Assembly (NCBI GenBank): GCA_009840625.1 | Contig: VXNJ01000016.1 | Coordinates: forward strand, 1-64,000 | From: Chloroflexota bacterium | GTDB taxonomy: Bacteria; Chloroflexota; UBA11872; VXNJ01 | Direction: 5' to 3' | DNA: 64,000 bases | Part shown: one piece after another, positions 7,306 through 15,906 of the stretch | Position numbering within the stretch: the stretch's first letter is position 1 | Layout: each line of letters starts with the position of its first letter | Program-made: the position numbers and the translations under genes | Notes under the pieces: generated by a model | Seen by the model: only the letters and a program-made list of their open reading frames with translations | Databases searched by the model: none | Told to the model about the DNA's origin: nothing

Positions 7306-8370
7306 TCAGCGGGGGTATTGGGACAGAGTCTGCGGATGCTCGGCGTTCACCAGCACCAGGTCCTCGATGCGGATTCCGCCCCAATCGGGCAAGTATATTC
7401 CGGGTTCAATCGAGTGAACCATGCCCGATTCAAGGACCGCCTCGGACCCCGGCGCCAGGCGAGGACCCTCGTGAATCTCAAGTCCCACGCCGTGCCCCAG
7501 GCCGTGGTCGAAATATTCGGCGAAACCGGCCGATTCAATGACCGCGCGCGCGCTCGCGTCGACTGCGGCGCACGCAGTCCCGGCGGCGGCGGCCCGGATC
7601 CCGGCGCGATTGGCGGCCAGAACTATGTCGTAGACCACCATGAATCCGGGAGTCCGCCCGCCGGCGCAAAACGTGCGGGTTATGTCGGAGTGATATCCGT
7701 CGACCAGCGCCCCCATATCCACGACGACCGGGTCGCCGGGAGCGATCGCATAGTTCGAGGGCCAATGGTGCGGACGGGCCGAATTGCGGCCGCCGGCCAC
7801 GATCGTATCGAACCCGGGACCGTCGGCGCCGGCCTCCAGGAAGGCGGCATTGATCTTGGCCGCCACCGATCGCTCGGTAACGCCCGGTTTGATCGATTCC
7901 TCGGCGAGGGCCATTACCTCGTCGGCGATCTTGATCGCGCGGCGCATCAGCGCCAGTTCGTTCTCGTCTTTGGTCAGTCTTAGTTCTTCGATCAGCCCGC
8001 CGGCCGCCGTCAGTTCGACGCCTTGGATCGCCTCAAGGCGCCGGAACAGGTTTACCGAGACGTCGGCGTCGTCGAACCCGACCCTCCTGATCTCGTTGTC
8101 GCGCGCGAATTCGACCGCCCGCAGAACCGGATTGGCGCTGGCGATGTGGATTCCGAAACCTTGCGTTTGCTGTGCCGACTGGACCGTGTAGCGTCCATCG
8201 GTGAACAGCTCGCGTCGCCCACCGGTAACCAGCAGCGTTCCGGCCGAACCGGAGAATCCCGAAAGGTACCGGCGGTTGGGCGCGGTCGTGACCAGCAACC
8301 CGTCGAGGCCAAGTTCGCGAATTCTCTCCGCGATTAATTGGCAGCGCGCATCAGTGCTCGGCATCGGCAT
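7306..8370 (-). CDS. M24-family Xaa-Pro aminopeptidase/dipeptidase
   Basis: This 354-residue metallopeptidase removes N-terminal residues next to proline, or cleaves Xaa-Pro dipeptides. It has a creatinase-like N-terminal domain (PNRRYLSGFSGSAG) and the pita-bread catalytic domain. All five metal ligands are visible: Asp in VVVDMGALVDGY, Asp in HSDITRTF, His in HGLGHGVGLEIHE, Glu in SIEPGIYLP and Glu in GIRIEDLVLV. The start ATG follows the mltG stop directly (TGA-ATG), and efp follows 28 bases after its stop. The pairing with efp is common in bacteria. Whether it is PepP-like or PepQ-like cannot be decided by eye. Confidence 0.9.
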   Translation of the reverse strand: MPMPSTDARCQLIAERIRELGLDGLLVTTAPNRRYLSGFSGSAGTLLVTGGRRELFTDGRYTVQSAQQTQGFGIHIASANPVLRAVEFARDNEIRRVGFDDADVSVNLFRRLEAIQGVELTAAGGLIEELRLTKDENELALMRRAIKIADEVMALAEESIKPGVTERSVAAKINAAFLEAGADGPGFDTIVAGGRNSARPHHWPSNYAIAPGDPVVVDMGALVDGYHSDITRTFCAGGRTPGFMVVYDIVLAANRAGIRAAAAGTACAAVDASARAVIESAGFAEYFDHGLGHGVGLEIHEGPRLAPGSEAVLESGMVHSIEPGIYLPDWGGIRIEDLVLVNAEHPQTLSQYPR

Positions 8371-9408
8371 TCACCCGGACTGGAATCTGGCGACGTTTTG
8401 TTGGTGTTCCTCGTAAGTTTCGGAGAAGGCGTGCGAACCGTCGCCGCGGGCCACGAAGAACAGGTATTCGGTCTCGGCCGGCTCCAGCACCGCCCTAATC
8501 GAGGCGGCTCCGGGATTGGCGATTGGCCCCGGCGGCAATCCCGGGTGCCGGTAGGTGTTGTAGGGCGAATCGGACTGCAGGTCGGCGAGCGTCAGCGGAT
8601 CTTTCCACCATCCCAGCTCGGCACCGTCGGAGACTGCGAACTGTACCGTCGGATCAGCCTGCAGCGGCATTCCTTGTTCCAGACGGTTCAGGTACACGCT
8701 GGCGATCACCGCCCGTTCGTCCTCCAGCTGGGCCTCGCGCTCGACGATCGATGCCAGGATCACCACCTCGTGGTCGGAAAGTCCGGCCGCGGCGGCCGCC
8801 TGACGCTCCTGGGCGCCGTATACCTGGCCGAACCGGTCCAGCATCGCCCGCACGAATTCACGCGGCGTGGTTTGGGCGCCTACAAAGTAGGTGTCCGGGA
8901 ACAGGTACCCTTCGAGCGTGTTTGCGGTAGCCAGATCGGGCAGGAAATCATGCGGGAACTGGTCCGGCCCGGAGCCGATTATTTCCAGGAAGTCGGCGCC
9001 CGAAAAAGCCCCTAGAGCCTCGAGCTGTTCAGCGACCTGCTCGCCGCGCCAGCCTTCGATAACGGTCACTACCCGATCGGCCACCTGGCCACGCTGCAGT
9101 TCGTCGATGACTTGATCCATGCTCATGCTGGGACGCAGAACGTACTGACCCGGCTGGAGGCTGTGCACCGATCCGCGCCGTTCCAGCGCAAGCCGGAATA
9201 CGAGATCGGAAATGATCAGGTCTTCCTCCTGCAGACGGGCGGCGATCTCGCTGAGGGTATCGCCCGGCTGGACGGTGAAAAGGACCGACGAATCGGTGCG
9301 CGCGGCGGGAGGGCGGGTAAGCAGGCTGGCGGCCGAATAGGCAAGATATGCAACCAGGGCTGCAGCGATCAGGCTCAATGCCACGATTTGCAGCGATCGC
9401 GCACTCAT
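8371..9408 (-). CDS. mltG: endolytic murein transglycosylase MltG
   Basis: MltG is a membrane-anchored lytic transglycosylase thought to release nascent glycan strands during peptidoglycan synthesis. The 345-residue protein has an N-terminal transmembrane helix (residues about 8-32), a LysM-like region (FTVQPGDTLSEIAARLQ) and the YceG catalytic domain. That domain contains LEGYLFPDTY, the catalytic glutamate in ASIVEREAQLEDERAVIASV, NRL and SPYNTYRHPGLPPGPI. All hallmarks are intact, which implies the cell makes peptidoglycan. It overlaps the upstream ruvX by four bases and abuts the downstream peptidase gene. Confidence 0.95.
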   Translation of the reverse strand: MSARSLQIVALSLIAAALVAYLAYSAASLLTRPPAARTDSSVLFTVQPGDTLSEIAARLQEEDLIISDLVFRLALERRGSVHSLQPGQYVLRPSMSMDQVIDELQRGQVADRVVTVIEGWRGEQVAEQLEALGAFSGADFLEIIGSGPDQFPHDFLPDLATANTLEGYLFPDTYFVGAQTTPREFVRAMLDRFGQVYGAQERQAAAAAGLSDHEVVILASIVEREAQLEDERAVIASVYLNRLEQGMPLQADPTVQFAVSDGAELGWWKDPLTLADLQSDSPYNTYRHPGLPPGPIANPGAASIRAVLEPAETEYLFFVARGDGSHAFSETYEEHQQNVARFQSG

Positions 9409-9821
9409 CCCCGGTCCCCTTCGCGGGCCATCAGGTAGTGCTCCAGCATCACCGCCGCCGCGTGGGCGTCGTCGGCGTCGGAGGCGAAGCGATGATTCGC
9501 CTCGGCGGTGGTGTAGCTCTCGTCGAAGAATTCAATCCTCTCGGGACGCCCGGCAAGCAACTGCCGCGCCTGGCTGCGAACACGTTCCGACTGGACGGTC
9601 GGTCGGCCGTCGCGGCCCAGCGGCAACCCGACCAGAATCAGGTCGGCGGCCTGCTCGTCCAGGATGCGGTCCAGCCGGCGCCTGCCGCCCTGGCTGCTGC
9701 GGCGGTCGATCACTCCCTGCGGGGAAACCAGGGTACCGGTCGGATCGCACCGCGCCACACCGATCCGGCGCCCGGAAACGTCGAGCGCGACTATCACCTG
9801 CGGGTTAGCCGTCGGCGGCAA
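9405..9821 (-). CDS. ruvX: Holliday junction resolvase-like protein RuvX/YqgF
   Basis: This RNase H-fold protein of the YqgF family (138 residues) is implicated in pre-16S rRNA processing or Holliday-junction resolution. Motifs seen are ALDVSGRRIGVA, VGLPLGRDGRPT, FFDESYTTAEA and the C-terminal DDAHAAAVMLEHYL, giving the three acidic positions of the family. The start is set at TTG 9821, with GAGGT five bases upstream, inside the end of the upstream gene. A GTG at 9797 right after that gene's stop is an alternative that gives a more typical N-terminus but lacks a ribosome-binding site. It sits between the baseplate-J-like gene and mltG. Confidence 0.9.
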   Translation of the reverse strand: MPPTANPQVIVALDVSGRRIGVARCDPTGTLVSPQGVIDRRSSQGGRRRLDRILDEQAADLILVGLPLGRDGRPTVQSERVRSQARQLLAGRPERIEFFDESYTTAEANHRFASDADDAHAAAVMLEHYLMAREGDRG

Positions 9822-11472
9822 TGTCGACCTCGATCCGGGGAGTCAGCCAGGTCACCGCGTCCCCGAACGGCGACCAGATTCGCAGATCGGAGCGGGCGAC
9901 CCCGTCGATCGAATTTACGTATGCGAAGGCTTCGTCAAAACTCAACCCCGCGATTTGCTCGCGAACCGTGCGCGGGTCAATCAGGCGCTCGATCCGCGCG
10001 GCCGCCTCGTATTGGACCGCCACGGTGTTGCCCAGCGTGACCGAAAGGCGCGGTTCGTTCAGCTGCAGGGTACCCGGCAGCATCCGGTAGGGGACGGGAT
10101 CGAGCCGTGCCCCGGTCAATTCCAGTTGCGCCAGCTCTTCCAGGTCGGAGCGCCGGAACACGGTGGCCTGGAGTTCCAATTCGACCTGGTATTCGAACGA
10201 GACCCCGCCCGCGGGATCCCGGATCGTCAGATAACGTGTCGTGTAAGCCGGCCGCAGCTCGGATTCGGGCAGCACCTGGCCGTAATCCCCGGTCACCAGC
10301 TGCGCCGAGAGTTCGGCCTCGGCCTGGGCGCGCAGTCGGGCCTGCAGTTCCTGGAGGGCCGCCTCGCGTTCCGCTTCGGTTACGAAATCCTCCTGGCGGT
10401 CAACGCCGCCGGATAACGGTTCTTGCAGGGTCAGTTGCAAAAGGGCACCGTAGGGGCCGATCGCCCGCAGCGATGTACCGGCGGCCAGATTCGACCCGGC
10501 CCCGGCCCGTTCGGCCTCGATCGCCACCCGCATCGCTCCGACATCGGCGATCGCCGCAAGCTGGCCCAGGTCGTCCGGGGACTCCCGATAGGTTTCAACG
10601 ACCACGATTCCGGCCAGGGCTCTTTCCAGCGCGGTCTCGGCGACCGGTTCCTCGCCCGGACCGGTCTCTCCGTCCGGCGGTTCAGAATCCGGCGCGGGTT
10701 CCGCGCCGTCGCCCAGCGCCTGCAACTGCGCCTGGGTAGGCAGGGCGAATTCGCTGGTCAGGATGTAGCGCCGGCCGTCGTCGGATGCCAGCACGGTCCC
10801 GGCGGGTATCTGCAAGATCTGTTCGGTCAGGTTCAACACCTGCACCGCGCCGCGGGCCGGCTCCACCCCGACCGGGCGCCGACCGCTACCGAAACGGGTC
10901 GTCGAACCGCTAACGCGGGTCGTGATGATCCGCCCCGGCAGCAGGCGCTGGCGCGCATTCACGTCGCTGAAGCTCGGATTGGCAAATGCCGTCAGATCAA
11001 GCCGCCGGTCCAGCTGCTCGACTTCGATCTCGACGCGCGCGCTGGGGAACAACAGCAGCAGCCAGGCCGCCGCCAAGGCGAGAAGAATCGCGACCGCCAG
11101 CATCGGTCCGCCCAGCAGCAGTTCGGCGCGGGAGCGGTCCCAGTAGGGGCCCGAGCCGGTCAGAAGGGCGTAGCTGCGTCCGAGCGGAGCCAGCAGCCGC
11201 CAGCGGACCGGAACCCGGGGCCGCGTGGCCAGCCCCTCGCGCCGCGCCAGCTCCAGGACTTTCGCGTCGGCGCTCTCGACTAACAGATCGATTCCGGCCG
11301 AATTGGTCAGCGCGGCCAGTCGCTTTATCCCGGCCGGGTCGGCCAGTGGACTGCCCCAGGAGCCCAGAACCAGGGTCGCCGGCCGATCCGCCGCCACCCG
11401 GGCGAGCGCCGCGTCCGGGTCTGTGCCGGCCGCAATCGCAATCCGGGGCCGCCCCGCGCTATTCGCGGCCAC
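9805..11472 (-). CDS. baseplate J/gp47-like membrane protein of Chloroflexota
   Basis: This 555-residue protein has three parts. An N-terminal Rossmann-like domain of about 120 residues contains LVLGSWGSPLADPAG. A single transmembrane helix lies near residues 140-165 (PMLAVAILLALAAAWLLLLF). A large extracytoplasmic C-terminal region begins SARVEIEVEQLDRR and contains VSGSTTRFGSGRRPVG, IPAGTVLASDDGRRYILTSE and a final two-fold module resembling baseplate-J proteins. Proteins with this TM-plus-baseplate-J layout occur in Chloroflexota beside alaS and ruvX; their job is not established. An acidic Pro/Glu-rich insert lies in the middle (about residues 285-310). GTG at 11472 is chosen because it lies just after the alaS stop; the open frame upstream of it belongs to alaS sequence. 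It overlaps ruvX by 17 bases. Confidence 0.7.
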   Translation of the reverse strand: MAANSAGRPRIAIAAGTDPDAALARVAADRPATLVLGSWGSPLADPAGIKRLAALTNSAGIDLLVESADAKVLELARREGLATRPRVPVRWRLLAPLGRSYALLTGSGPYWDRSRAELLLGGPMLAVAILLALAAAWLLLLFPSARVEIEVEQLDRRLDLTAFANPSFSDVNARQRLLPGRIITTRVSGSTTRFGSGRRPVGVEPARGAVQVLNLTEQILQIPAGTVLASDDGRRYILTSEFALPTQAQLQALGDGAEPAPDSEPPDGETGPGEEPVAETALERALAGIVVVETYRESPDDLGQLAAIADVGAMRVAIEAERAGAGSNLAAGTSLRAIGPYGALLQLTLQEPLSGGVDRQEDFVTEAEREAALQELQARLRAQAEAELSAQLVTGDYGQVLPESELRPAYTTRYLTIRDPAGGVSFEYQVELELQATVFRRSDLEELAQLELTGARLDPVPYRMLPGTLQLNEPRLSVTLGNTVAVQYEAAARIERLIDPRTVREQIAGLSFDEAFAYVNSIDGVARSDLRIWSPFGDAVTWLTPRIEVDIAADG

Positions 11473-11482
11473 CGCCCCGCGC

Positions 11483-14122
11483 CTAGTTCCGATCGCGGCC
11501 CAACTGCCGGCGCAGCTCCTCGAGGCCAGCAGCGATGGCGGCTCCGGTTTTCTCGCCGTCCGGACCTCCACCGCGGGCCTGGGCCGGGTTGCCCCCGCCG
11601 CCGCCGCCGAGGCAGGCCGCGGCGACCCGGACCGCTCCCGCCGAATCGACCCCGGCTTCAAGCGCCGATCGCGAGGCGGAGGCCAGCACTTGGGCACGGC
11701 CGCCGGATTCGCCGGCCAGGACGAAGGCGAAGTCGGCTCCGAGCTGGGACTTCAGGGCCTGCGATACGTCGGCCAGCGAAGCAAGCCCGTCGGTAACCAC
11801 CTGCAGGCCCAATACCCGGATTCCCCCGGCCGCGGGCGGATTCTGCTCCAGCAGGCGGGCGGCTACCGAGTTCGCGTGCGCCTCTCGCAGGCGGGCCAGC
11901 TCGCGCTGCAAACCGGCCTGCTCCTCCAACAGGCGCCCGGTCCGGTCCACGACCTCGCCGACGCTGCTCTCGAGCAGGCGCGCGGCAGCCTCCAGCTCAT
12001 CGGCGTTGCCGCGGAGTCGTTCGGCGGCAGCCTCGCCGGTCACCGCCTCGATCCGGCGCAATCCCGATCCGATGTTCTCCTGCGCGGTTATGTGGAAAAG
12101 TCCCATCTGGGCGGTGTTCTCAAGGTGGGTGCCGCCACACAGCTCCAGCGACCGGTCGCCTATGCTCACCAGTCGAACCTGCTCGCCGTACTTTTCCCCA
12201 AAAAGCGCCATCGCCCCGCGGGCCACCGCCTCCTGAACCACGGTCTGCTCGGTGCTGACCGCGATCGCGGCCAGGGCCTGCCGGTTCACCGACCGCTCGA
12301 TGTTGATCAGTTGCTCCGGGGCCAGGGCGGCGGAATGATTGAAATCGAACCGCAGATGGTCGGGCGCGACCAGCGAGCCGGCCTGGCGGGCGTGGTCGCC
12401 CAGCTCGGACCGCAGGGCGGCGTGCAGCAGGTGGGTCGCGGTGTGGTTGCGGCGGATCGCGGCGCGCCGGTCGACGTCTACCGCGGCGGACAGTTCTTGT
12501 CCGCTGCGCAGGGTACCGGACGTGATTTTGGCGAAATGGAATATGGTCCCGTCGGCGCTTTGTTGGGTGTCGTTCACACGGGCGCGGCCGGATTCCCAGG
12601 ACAGCGCGCCGGAATCGCCCACCTGGCCGCCCGATTCGGCATAGAAGGGAGTCGCGGCCAGAACCAACAGGCAATCCTCTCCGGATCCAAGCGAGTCGAC
12701 GGATTCCCCGCCGGCGAATATCGCCTGCAGCCGCGTCGATTCCAGCGTTTCGCTCTCGTAGCCGCAGAATTTGCTCGGCCCCGGCCCCTGCGGGAGGCGC
12801 TTTTCGGCGCGCGCGGCACGCCGCGAGCGGCGGCGTTGCTCTTCCATGGCCGTCTCGAACCCGGGCTCGTCGACGCTAAGTCCGCGCGCGGCGGCAGCCA
12901 CTTTCAAGTTTTCGATCGTGAGTCCCAGGGTGTCGTGCAGCCAGAACGCCTGGCGGCCCTCGATCTGGTTGATCCCCGATTCGCCCACCACGCGGCGGTC
13001 GAGATAGCCGATCGCGTGACGCAGGGTCGCCTGGAACCGTTCCTCTTCCTCGCTCACGACCGCCAGGATTTCTGAACGGCGCCGTCCTACTTCCGGATAA
13101 GCGGCCTGCATAGCCTCGATCGCGGCTTCGCTCACGCTGGCCATCAACGGTTCGGTGACTCCGAACTGGCGAGCCGCGCCCACCGCCCGCCGCAAGAGCC
13201 GGCGCAGTACGAATCCGCGCCCGTCGTTTGACGGCAGTACCCCGTCGCCGATCAGAAAGGCCAGCGCCCGGCCATGTTCGGCGACTGTCCGCAGGGCCCG
13301 CAATTGTTCGAGATCGCCGGTGTCGGGTCGCAATATGTCGGCGGCGACGGCGACTATGTCGGCGTACAGATCGGTCTCGTAGACCGAGTTCTTGCCCTGC
13401 ATAAGTACGACCCAGCGTTCGAACCCGGCCCCGGTGTCGACCCCCGGCGCGGCGAGGTCGGCCAGGGTGCCGTCGACCTGCTGTTCAAACTGATTGAAAA
13501 CTAGGTTCCAGAGTTCCAGGAACCGGTCGTCGTCGCTGGCGGTACCGGTCTCGGCCACTCCAGGCGGAGGCGGACGCAACCGGTAGTGGATCTCGCTGTC
13601 CGGACCGCAAGGGCCGCTGTCGCCGGTCGGTCCCCAGAAGTTCTCGGCGCGGCCGTGGAATTCGATCCGCTCCTCCGGAATGCCGATCTCGTCGCGCCAG
13701 ATCAGGTACGATTCCTCGTCGCGCGGCAGATTGCCCTCTCCGGCAAAGCAGGTGACCCAGATCTGTTCGGGGTCCAGACCCAGACCCCTGGTCAGCAATT
13801 CGTAAGCCCAGATGATCGATTCGCGCTTGAAGTAGTCACCGAACGTGAAGTTGCCCAGCATTTCGAAAAGCGTCAGATGCGAGGCGTCGCCGACCGATTC
13901 GATGTCGGAAGTTCTAAAGCACTTCTGGGCGGTGGCGATCCGGGGATGCGGGGCCTTGACCGCGCCCGAGTAGTAGGGCTTGAACTGCTGCATGCCGGCC
14001 GAGGTGAAGAGAACGCTGGGGTCGTCAACCGGGACCAGCGACGAGCTGGGCAGGATCAGGTGGTCGCGATCGGCGAAGAAGTCCAGGAAAAGGGCCCGAA
14101 CCTGGTCTGCCGGGAAGGTCAT
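11483..14122 (-). CDS. alaS: alanyl-tRNA synthetase
   Basis: AlaRS charges tRNA-Ala and clears misacylated Ser/Gly-tRNA. The 879-residue length is standard. The class II core has motif 1 (LPSSSLVPVDDPSVLFTSAG), CFRTSDIESVG and MLGNFTFGDYFK. The tRNA-recognition region includes GAGFERWV. The editing domain has NHTATHLLHAALR and CGGTHLENTAQMG, which supply the zinc ligands HxxxH and CxxxH, and it is followed by a coiled-coil linker and a glycine-rich C-Ala domain (CLGGGGGGNPAQARGGG). It is the first large gene of the minus-strand run down to the BCCP-like gene. Confidence 0.98.
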   Translation of the reverse strand: MTFPADQVRALFLDFFADRDHLILPSSSLVPVDDPSVLFTSAGMQQFKPYYSGAVKAPHPRIATAQKCFRTSDIESVGDASHLTLFEMLGNFTFGDYFKRESIIWAYELLTRGLGLDPEQIWVTCFAGEGNLPRDEESYLIWRDEIGIPEERIEFHGRAENFWGPTGDSGPCGPDSEIHYRLRPPPPGVAETGTASDDDRFLELWNLVFNQFEQQVDGTLADLAAPGVDTGAGFERWVVLMQGKNSVYETDLYADIVAVAADILRPDTGDLEQLRALRTVAEHGRALAFLIGDGVLPSNDGRGFVLRRLLRRAVGAARQFGVTEPLMASVSEAAIEAMQAAYPEVGRRRSEILAVVSEEEERFQATLRHAIGYLDRRVVGESGINQIEGRQAFWLHDTLGLTIENLKVAAAARGLSVDEPGFETAMEEQRRRSRRAARAEKRLPQGPGPSKFCGYESETLESTRLQAIFAGGESVDSLGSGEDCLLVLAATPFYAESGGQVGDSGALSWESGRARVNDTQQSADGTIFHFAKITSGTLRSGQELSAAVDVDRRAAIRRNHTATHLLHAALRSELGDHARQAGSLVAPDHLRFDFNHSAALAPEQLINIERSVNRQALAAIAVSTEQTVVQEAVARGAMALFGEKYGEQVRLVSIGDRSLELCGGTHLENTAQMGLFHITAQENIGSGLRRIEAVTGEAAAERLRGNADELEAAARLLESSVGEVVDRTGRLLEEQAGLQRELARLREAHANSVAARLLEQNPPAAGGIRVLGLQVVTDGLASLADVSQALKSQLGADFAFVLAGESGGRAQVLASASRSALEAGVDSAGAVRVAAACLGGGGGGNPAQARGGGPDGEKTGAAIAAGLEELRRQLGRDRN

Positions 14123-14164
14123 TGCTCAGCTCTAACCGTAATCGGATGCGCTGCTGCTGGCGAA

Positions 14165-14182
14165 CGGCCCGCCTGCGGGCCG
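14165..14182 (-). terminator. strong GC hairpin in the alaS leader
   Basis: There is a perfect seven-base stem, CGGCCCG / CGGGCCG, with the loop CCTG. It lies 43 bases upstream of the alaS start and 15 bases after the stop of a possible small ORF. No T-tract follows on the minus strand, so it may be a terminator of the small upstream ORF, a leader structure of alaS, or a repeat. A second copy of the GCGGGCCCGCCTGCGGG-like sequence lies at about 14200-14217. Confidence 0.35.
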
Positions 14183-14196
14183 GCCGGGGCGGCTAA

Positions 14197-14307
14197 CTAG
14201 CGCGGGCCCGCCTGCGGGTGCAGAGTCGATGGCGACTGGTGGCGCAGAATCCGGTAGAGGGCGCCGACGACCAGCGCCACCGTGAGCGAAAGCAGGAATT
14301 TCCGCAT
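14197..14307 (-). CDS. possible 36-residue single-pass membrane peptide
   Basis: This small open frame starts at ATG 14307 with AAGGA a few bases upstream and ends at TAG 14199-14197. The product begins MRKFLLSLTVALVVGALY, a basic N-terminus followed by a hydrophobic helix, and ends with a polar Pro/Gly tail. The fit of ribosome-binding site, start and membrane helix supports translation; the tail overlaps a GC-rich repeat, which argues for caution. It could be a signal-peptide-like microprotein or chance. No family was recognised. Confidence 0.35.
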   Translation of the reverse strand: MRKFLLSLTVALVVGALYRILRHQSPSTLHPQAGPR

Positions 14308-14399
14308 TGTTCCTTGCAGCTTTCGGAAGTGTCCAGCCGACGGGGATGTCCGTCAAACCCAAGATTAGCCAATCGGGGCAACCCCCGCCGGGACCGCTT

Positions 14400-14705
14400 T
14401 CAGGCGATTACCAGATGCAGCAACACCAGCGCCAGCAAAGCCCCGGCAAGCGCCGCCGCAGCCTGGACGTCGCCCAGTTGCAGGAGAGTCAGGCCCAGGC
14501 TGTTGCCGATCCAGTTACCGGCGAAGAATCCGGCCAGTCCGAACGGCGGATACCAGAACGGCGATCGTTCGCGGTGCCCGATCGCGGCATAGAAGAGCAA
14601 CGATACCGCAATACCCATGACCGTTCCCAGGTATACCCAGGGCGGGATTTCAACTAACAGGTCGGTCAATCCCAGACGCTCGGATCCATCGCGGTAGGCA
14701 ACCAC
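14400..14705 (-). CDS. small three-helix membrane protein, unknown function
   Basis: This 101-residue hydrophobic protein starts at GTG 14705. Helices are at about residues 24-42 (WVYLGTVMGIAVSLLFYAA), 52-72 (a glycine/aromatic-rich segment, FGLAGFFAGNWIGNSLGL) and 82-100 (an Ala/Leu-rich C-terminus). The middle GFFAGNWIGNSLGL pattern resembles small membrane proteins of the GlsB/YeaQ type found near housekeeping genes in several phyla, but the match is too weak to name. It ends about 90 bases before the small ORF upstream of alaS. No ribosome-binding site stands out. Confidence 0.6.
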   Translation of the reverse strand: MVAYRDGSERLGLTDLLVEIPPWVYLGTVMGIAVSLLFYAAIGHRERSPFWYPPFGLAGFFAGNWIGNSLGLTLLQLGDVQAAAALAGALLALVLLHLVIA

Positions 14706-14721
14706 ATCAGGAAAAGGGACT

Positions 14722-14756
14722 TATATGCCCGAGTCGACAATGCCGACCGGCATATA
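14722..14756. repeat. hairpin at the 3' side of tnpB (possible right end)
   Basis: The eight-base arms TATATGCC (14722-14729) and GGCATATA (14749-14756) enclose a further GTCG/CGAC pairing, giving a stem-loop directly downstream of the tnpB stop. IS605-type elements end in sub-terminal hairpins read by TnpA, and the omega RNA of TnpB runs into this end. The structure fits one of these roles, but it could also be a terminator for tnpB. Confidence 0.45.
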
Positions 14757-14757
14757 T

Positions 14758-15906
14758 TCACGCCGTCTCACCGACGGCCGGGGGAATAGTCCCGCCCCCG
14801 AGAGCTTTTTTCAGGATGTTGATTGCCGCGTTGTGGTCCCGATCCAGCACAAGGCCGCAACCGCAACTGTGCATCCGCTCCTTTAAGCTCTTTTTCGCTC
14901 TCGCTCCGCAATCCGAGCAGAGCTGCGAGGTGTCCCTAGGGTCGACGAACGCTAACTTTCTGCCGGCGCTTGCGGCCTTGTAGACAAGCTGATCTCTGAT
15001 CCGTCGCCAGGATTGTTCATTGATCGATCGATTGAGCCCGGTCTTTCTCGCCCCGCCCGATTTGATCATTTGCCGCACCGATAAGTCTTCCAGGGCGATG
15101 AAGCCGTGGCGCCGCACGAGGTTGGTGGTGATCTCGTGACACCGGCCGCGATCCCTGACCCTAGATTTGGCGTGCGCGTTGGCCAGGATCCGGCGGCGCT
15201 TGCGATAACGGCGGCTGTTTTTCTTGCACGCAGTCATCCGGCGCTGCTTGCGGGCGATCTGTTCGCGGTCCGGTCTGCGCCGCTCGATCTTCTCTCCGTC
15301 GCTAGTAGTAATACGTGACATCACTCCCATGTCCAGCCCGACCCGAGAAGGGCTGTGGGGCAGTGGTTCCAAATCGACCGCGTAGACAAGACTTACACCG
15401 ACGCGGCGGCCCTTGAAGGTGATGCGGAGGGACTTGAGTTCTTCCGACGGCGGCAGTTCTCGTTTGGTCCGGAGCCTTATGACTGGCAGGCCTTTTGCCC
15501 GCACCACATAACCACGGCGGTCAGGTCCGACCATTGCCGGGGTTACCTGCTCCAACTGGATGGTGCGGAAGCGGTTGCGCGGTTTGAATCGCGGGTAACC
15601 GGGATTCTCGCCTCGCTTTGTCCTTCGATAGAACGATCCCTTGGCCCGATCGGCACGGTGCAGTACGCCGCGACCAACGTGCACGGACATGTTCCGCCAA
15701 AATTCATCGGCGTTGCGAAAAAGAGTGAAGGCCTTGAAGCGGTCGAACAGCGAATCGCTCCCGCCGGCTTGCTTGTACTGTTCGCGCCAGGTTTCCAACT
15801 CGGCGTTGTATAGCTCTGCGCATGCTCCAAGGACCTGATTGAGTCGATCGCAGCCCCGGCGTGAGACGTAGCCGCGTTGGTAGATGGTCCGCATGGCCTT
15901 AGGCAT
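14758..15906 (-). CDS. tnpB: TnpB RNA-guided nuclease (IS200/IS605-type), no TnpA partner
   Basis: This 382-residue TnpB appears intact. The helix-turn-helix N-terminal part (MRTIYQRGYVSRRGCDRLNQ) and WED/REC-like regions are followed by a RuvC nuclease domain. Catalytic Asp192 lies in GLDMGV, Glu273 in IALEDLSV and Asp357 in LDRDHNAAINIL. A four-cysteine zinc ribbon comprises C330, C333, C348 and C350 (CSDCG...CGCG). TnpB proteins are omega-RNA-guided DNA nucleases and the ancestors of Cas12; here no tnpA gene is adjacent, so it is a solitary or non-autonomous copy. The start is ATG 15906; an internal ATG at 15894 gives the more usual N-terminus. The gene points away from argF. Confidence 0.92.
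   Translation of the reverse strand: MPKAMRTIYQRGYVSRRGCDRLNQVLGACAELYNAELETWREQYKQAGGSDSLFDRFKAFTLFRNADEFWRNMSVHVGRGVLHRADRAKGSFYRRTKRGENPGYPRFKPRNRFRTIQLEQVTPAMVGPDRRGYVVRAKGLPVIRLRTKRELPPSEELKSLRITFKGRRVGVSLVYAVDLEPLPHSPSRVGLDMGVMSRITTSDGEKIERRRPDREQIARKQRRMTACKKNSRRYRKRRRILANAHAKSRVRDRGRCHEITTNLVRRHGFIALEDLSVRQMIKSGGARKTGLNRSINEQSWRRIRDQLVYKAASAGRKLAFVDPRDTSQLCSDCGARAKKSLKERMHSCGCGLVLDRDHNAAINILKKALGGGTIPPAVGETA

Noticed and set aside
11225-13075. 616-residue plus-strand open frame across alaS
   Set aside because: Shadow of alaS; the minus-strand product has every AlaRS motif.
14758-15906. TnpB as a Cas12-type effector of a CRISPR system
   Set aside because: No repeat-spacer array or cas genes; the size and residues fit TnpB.
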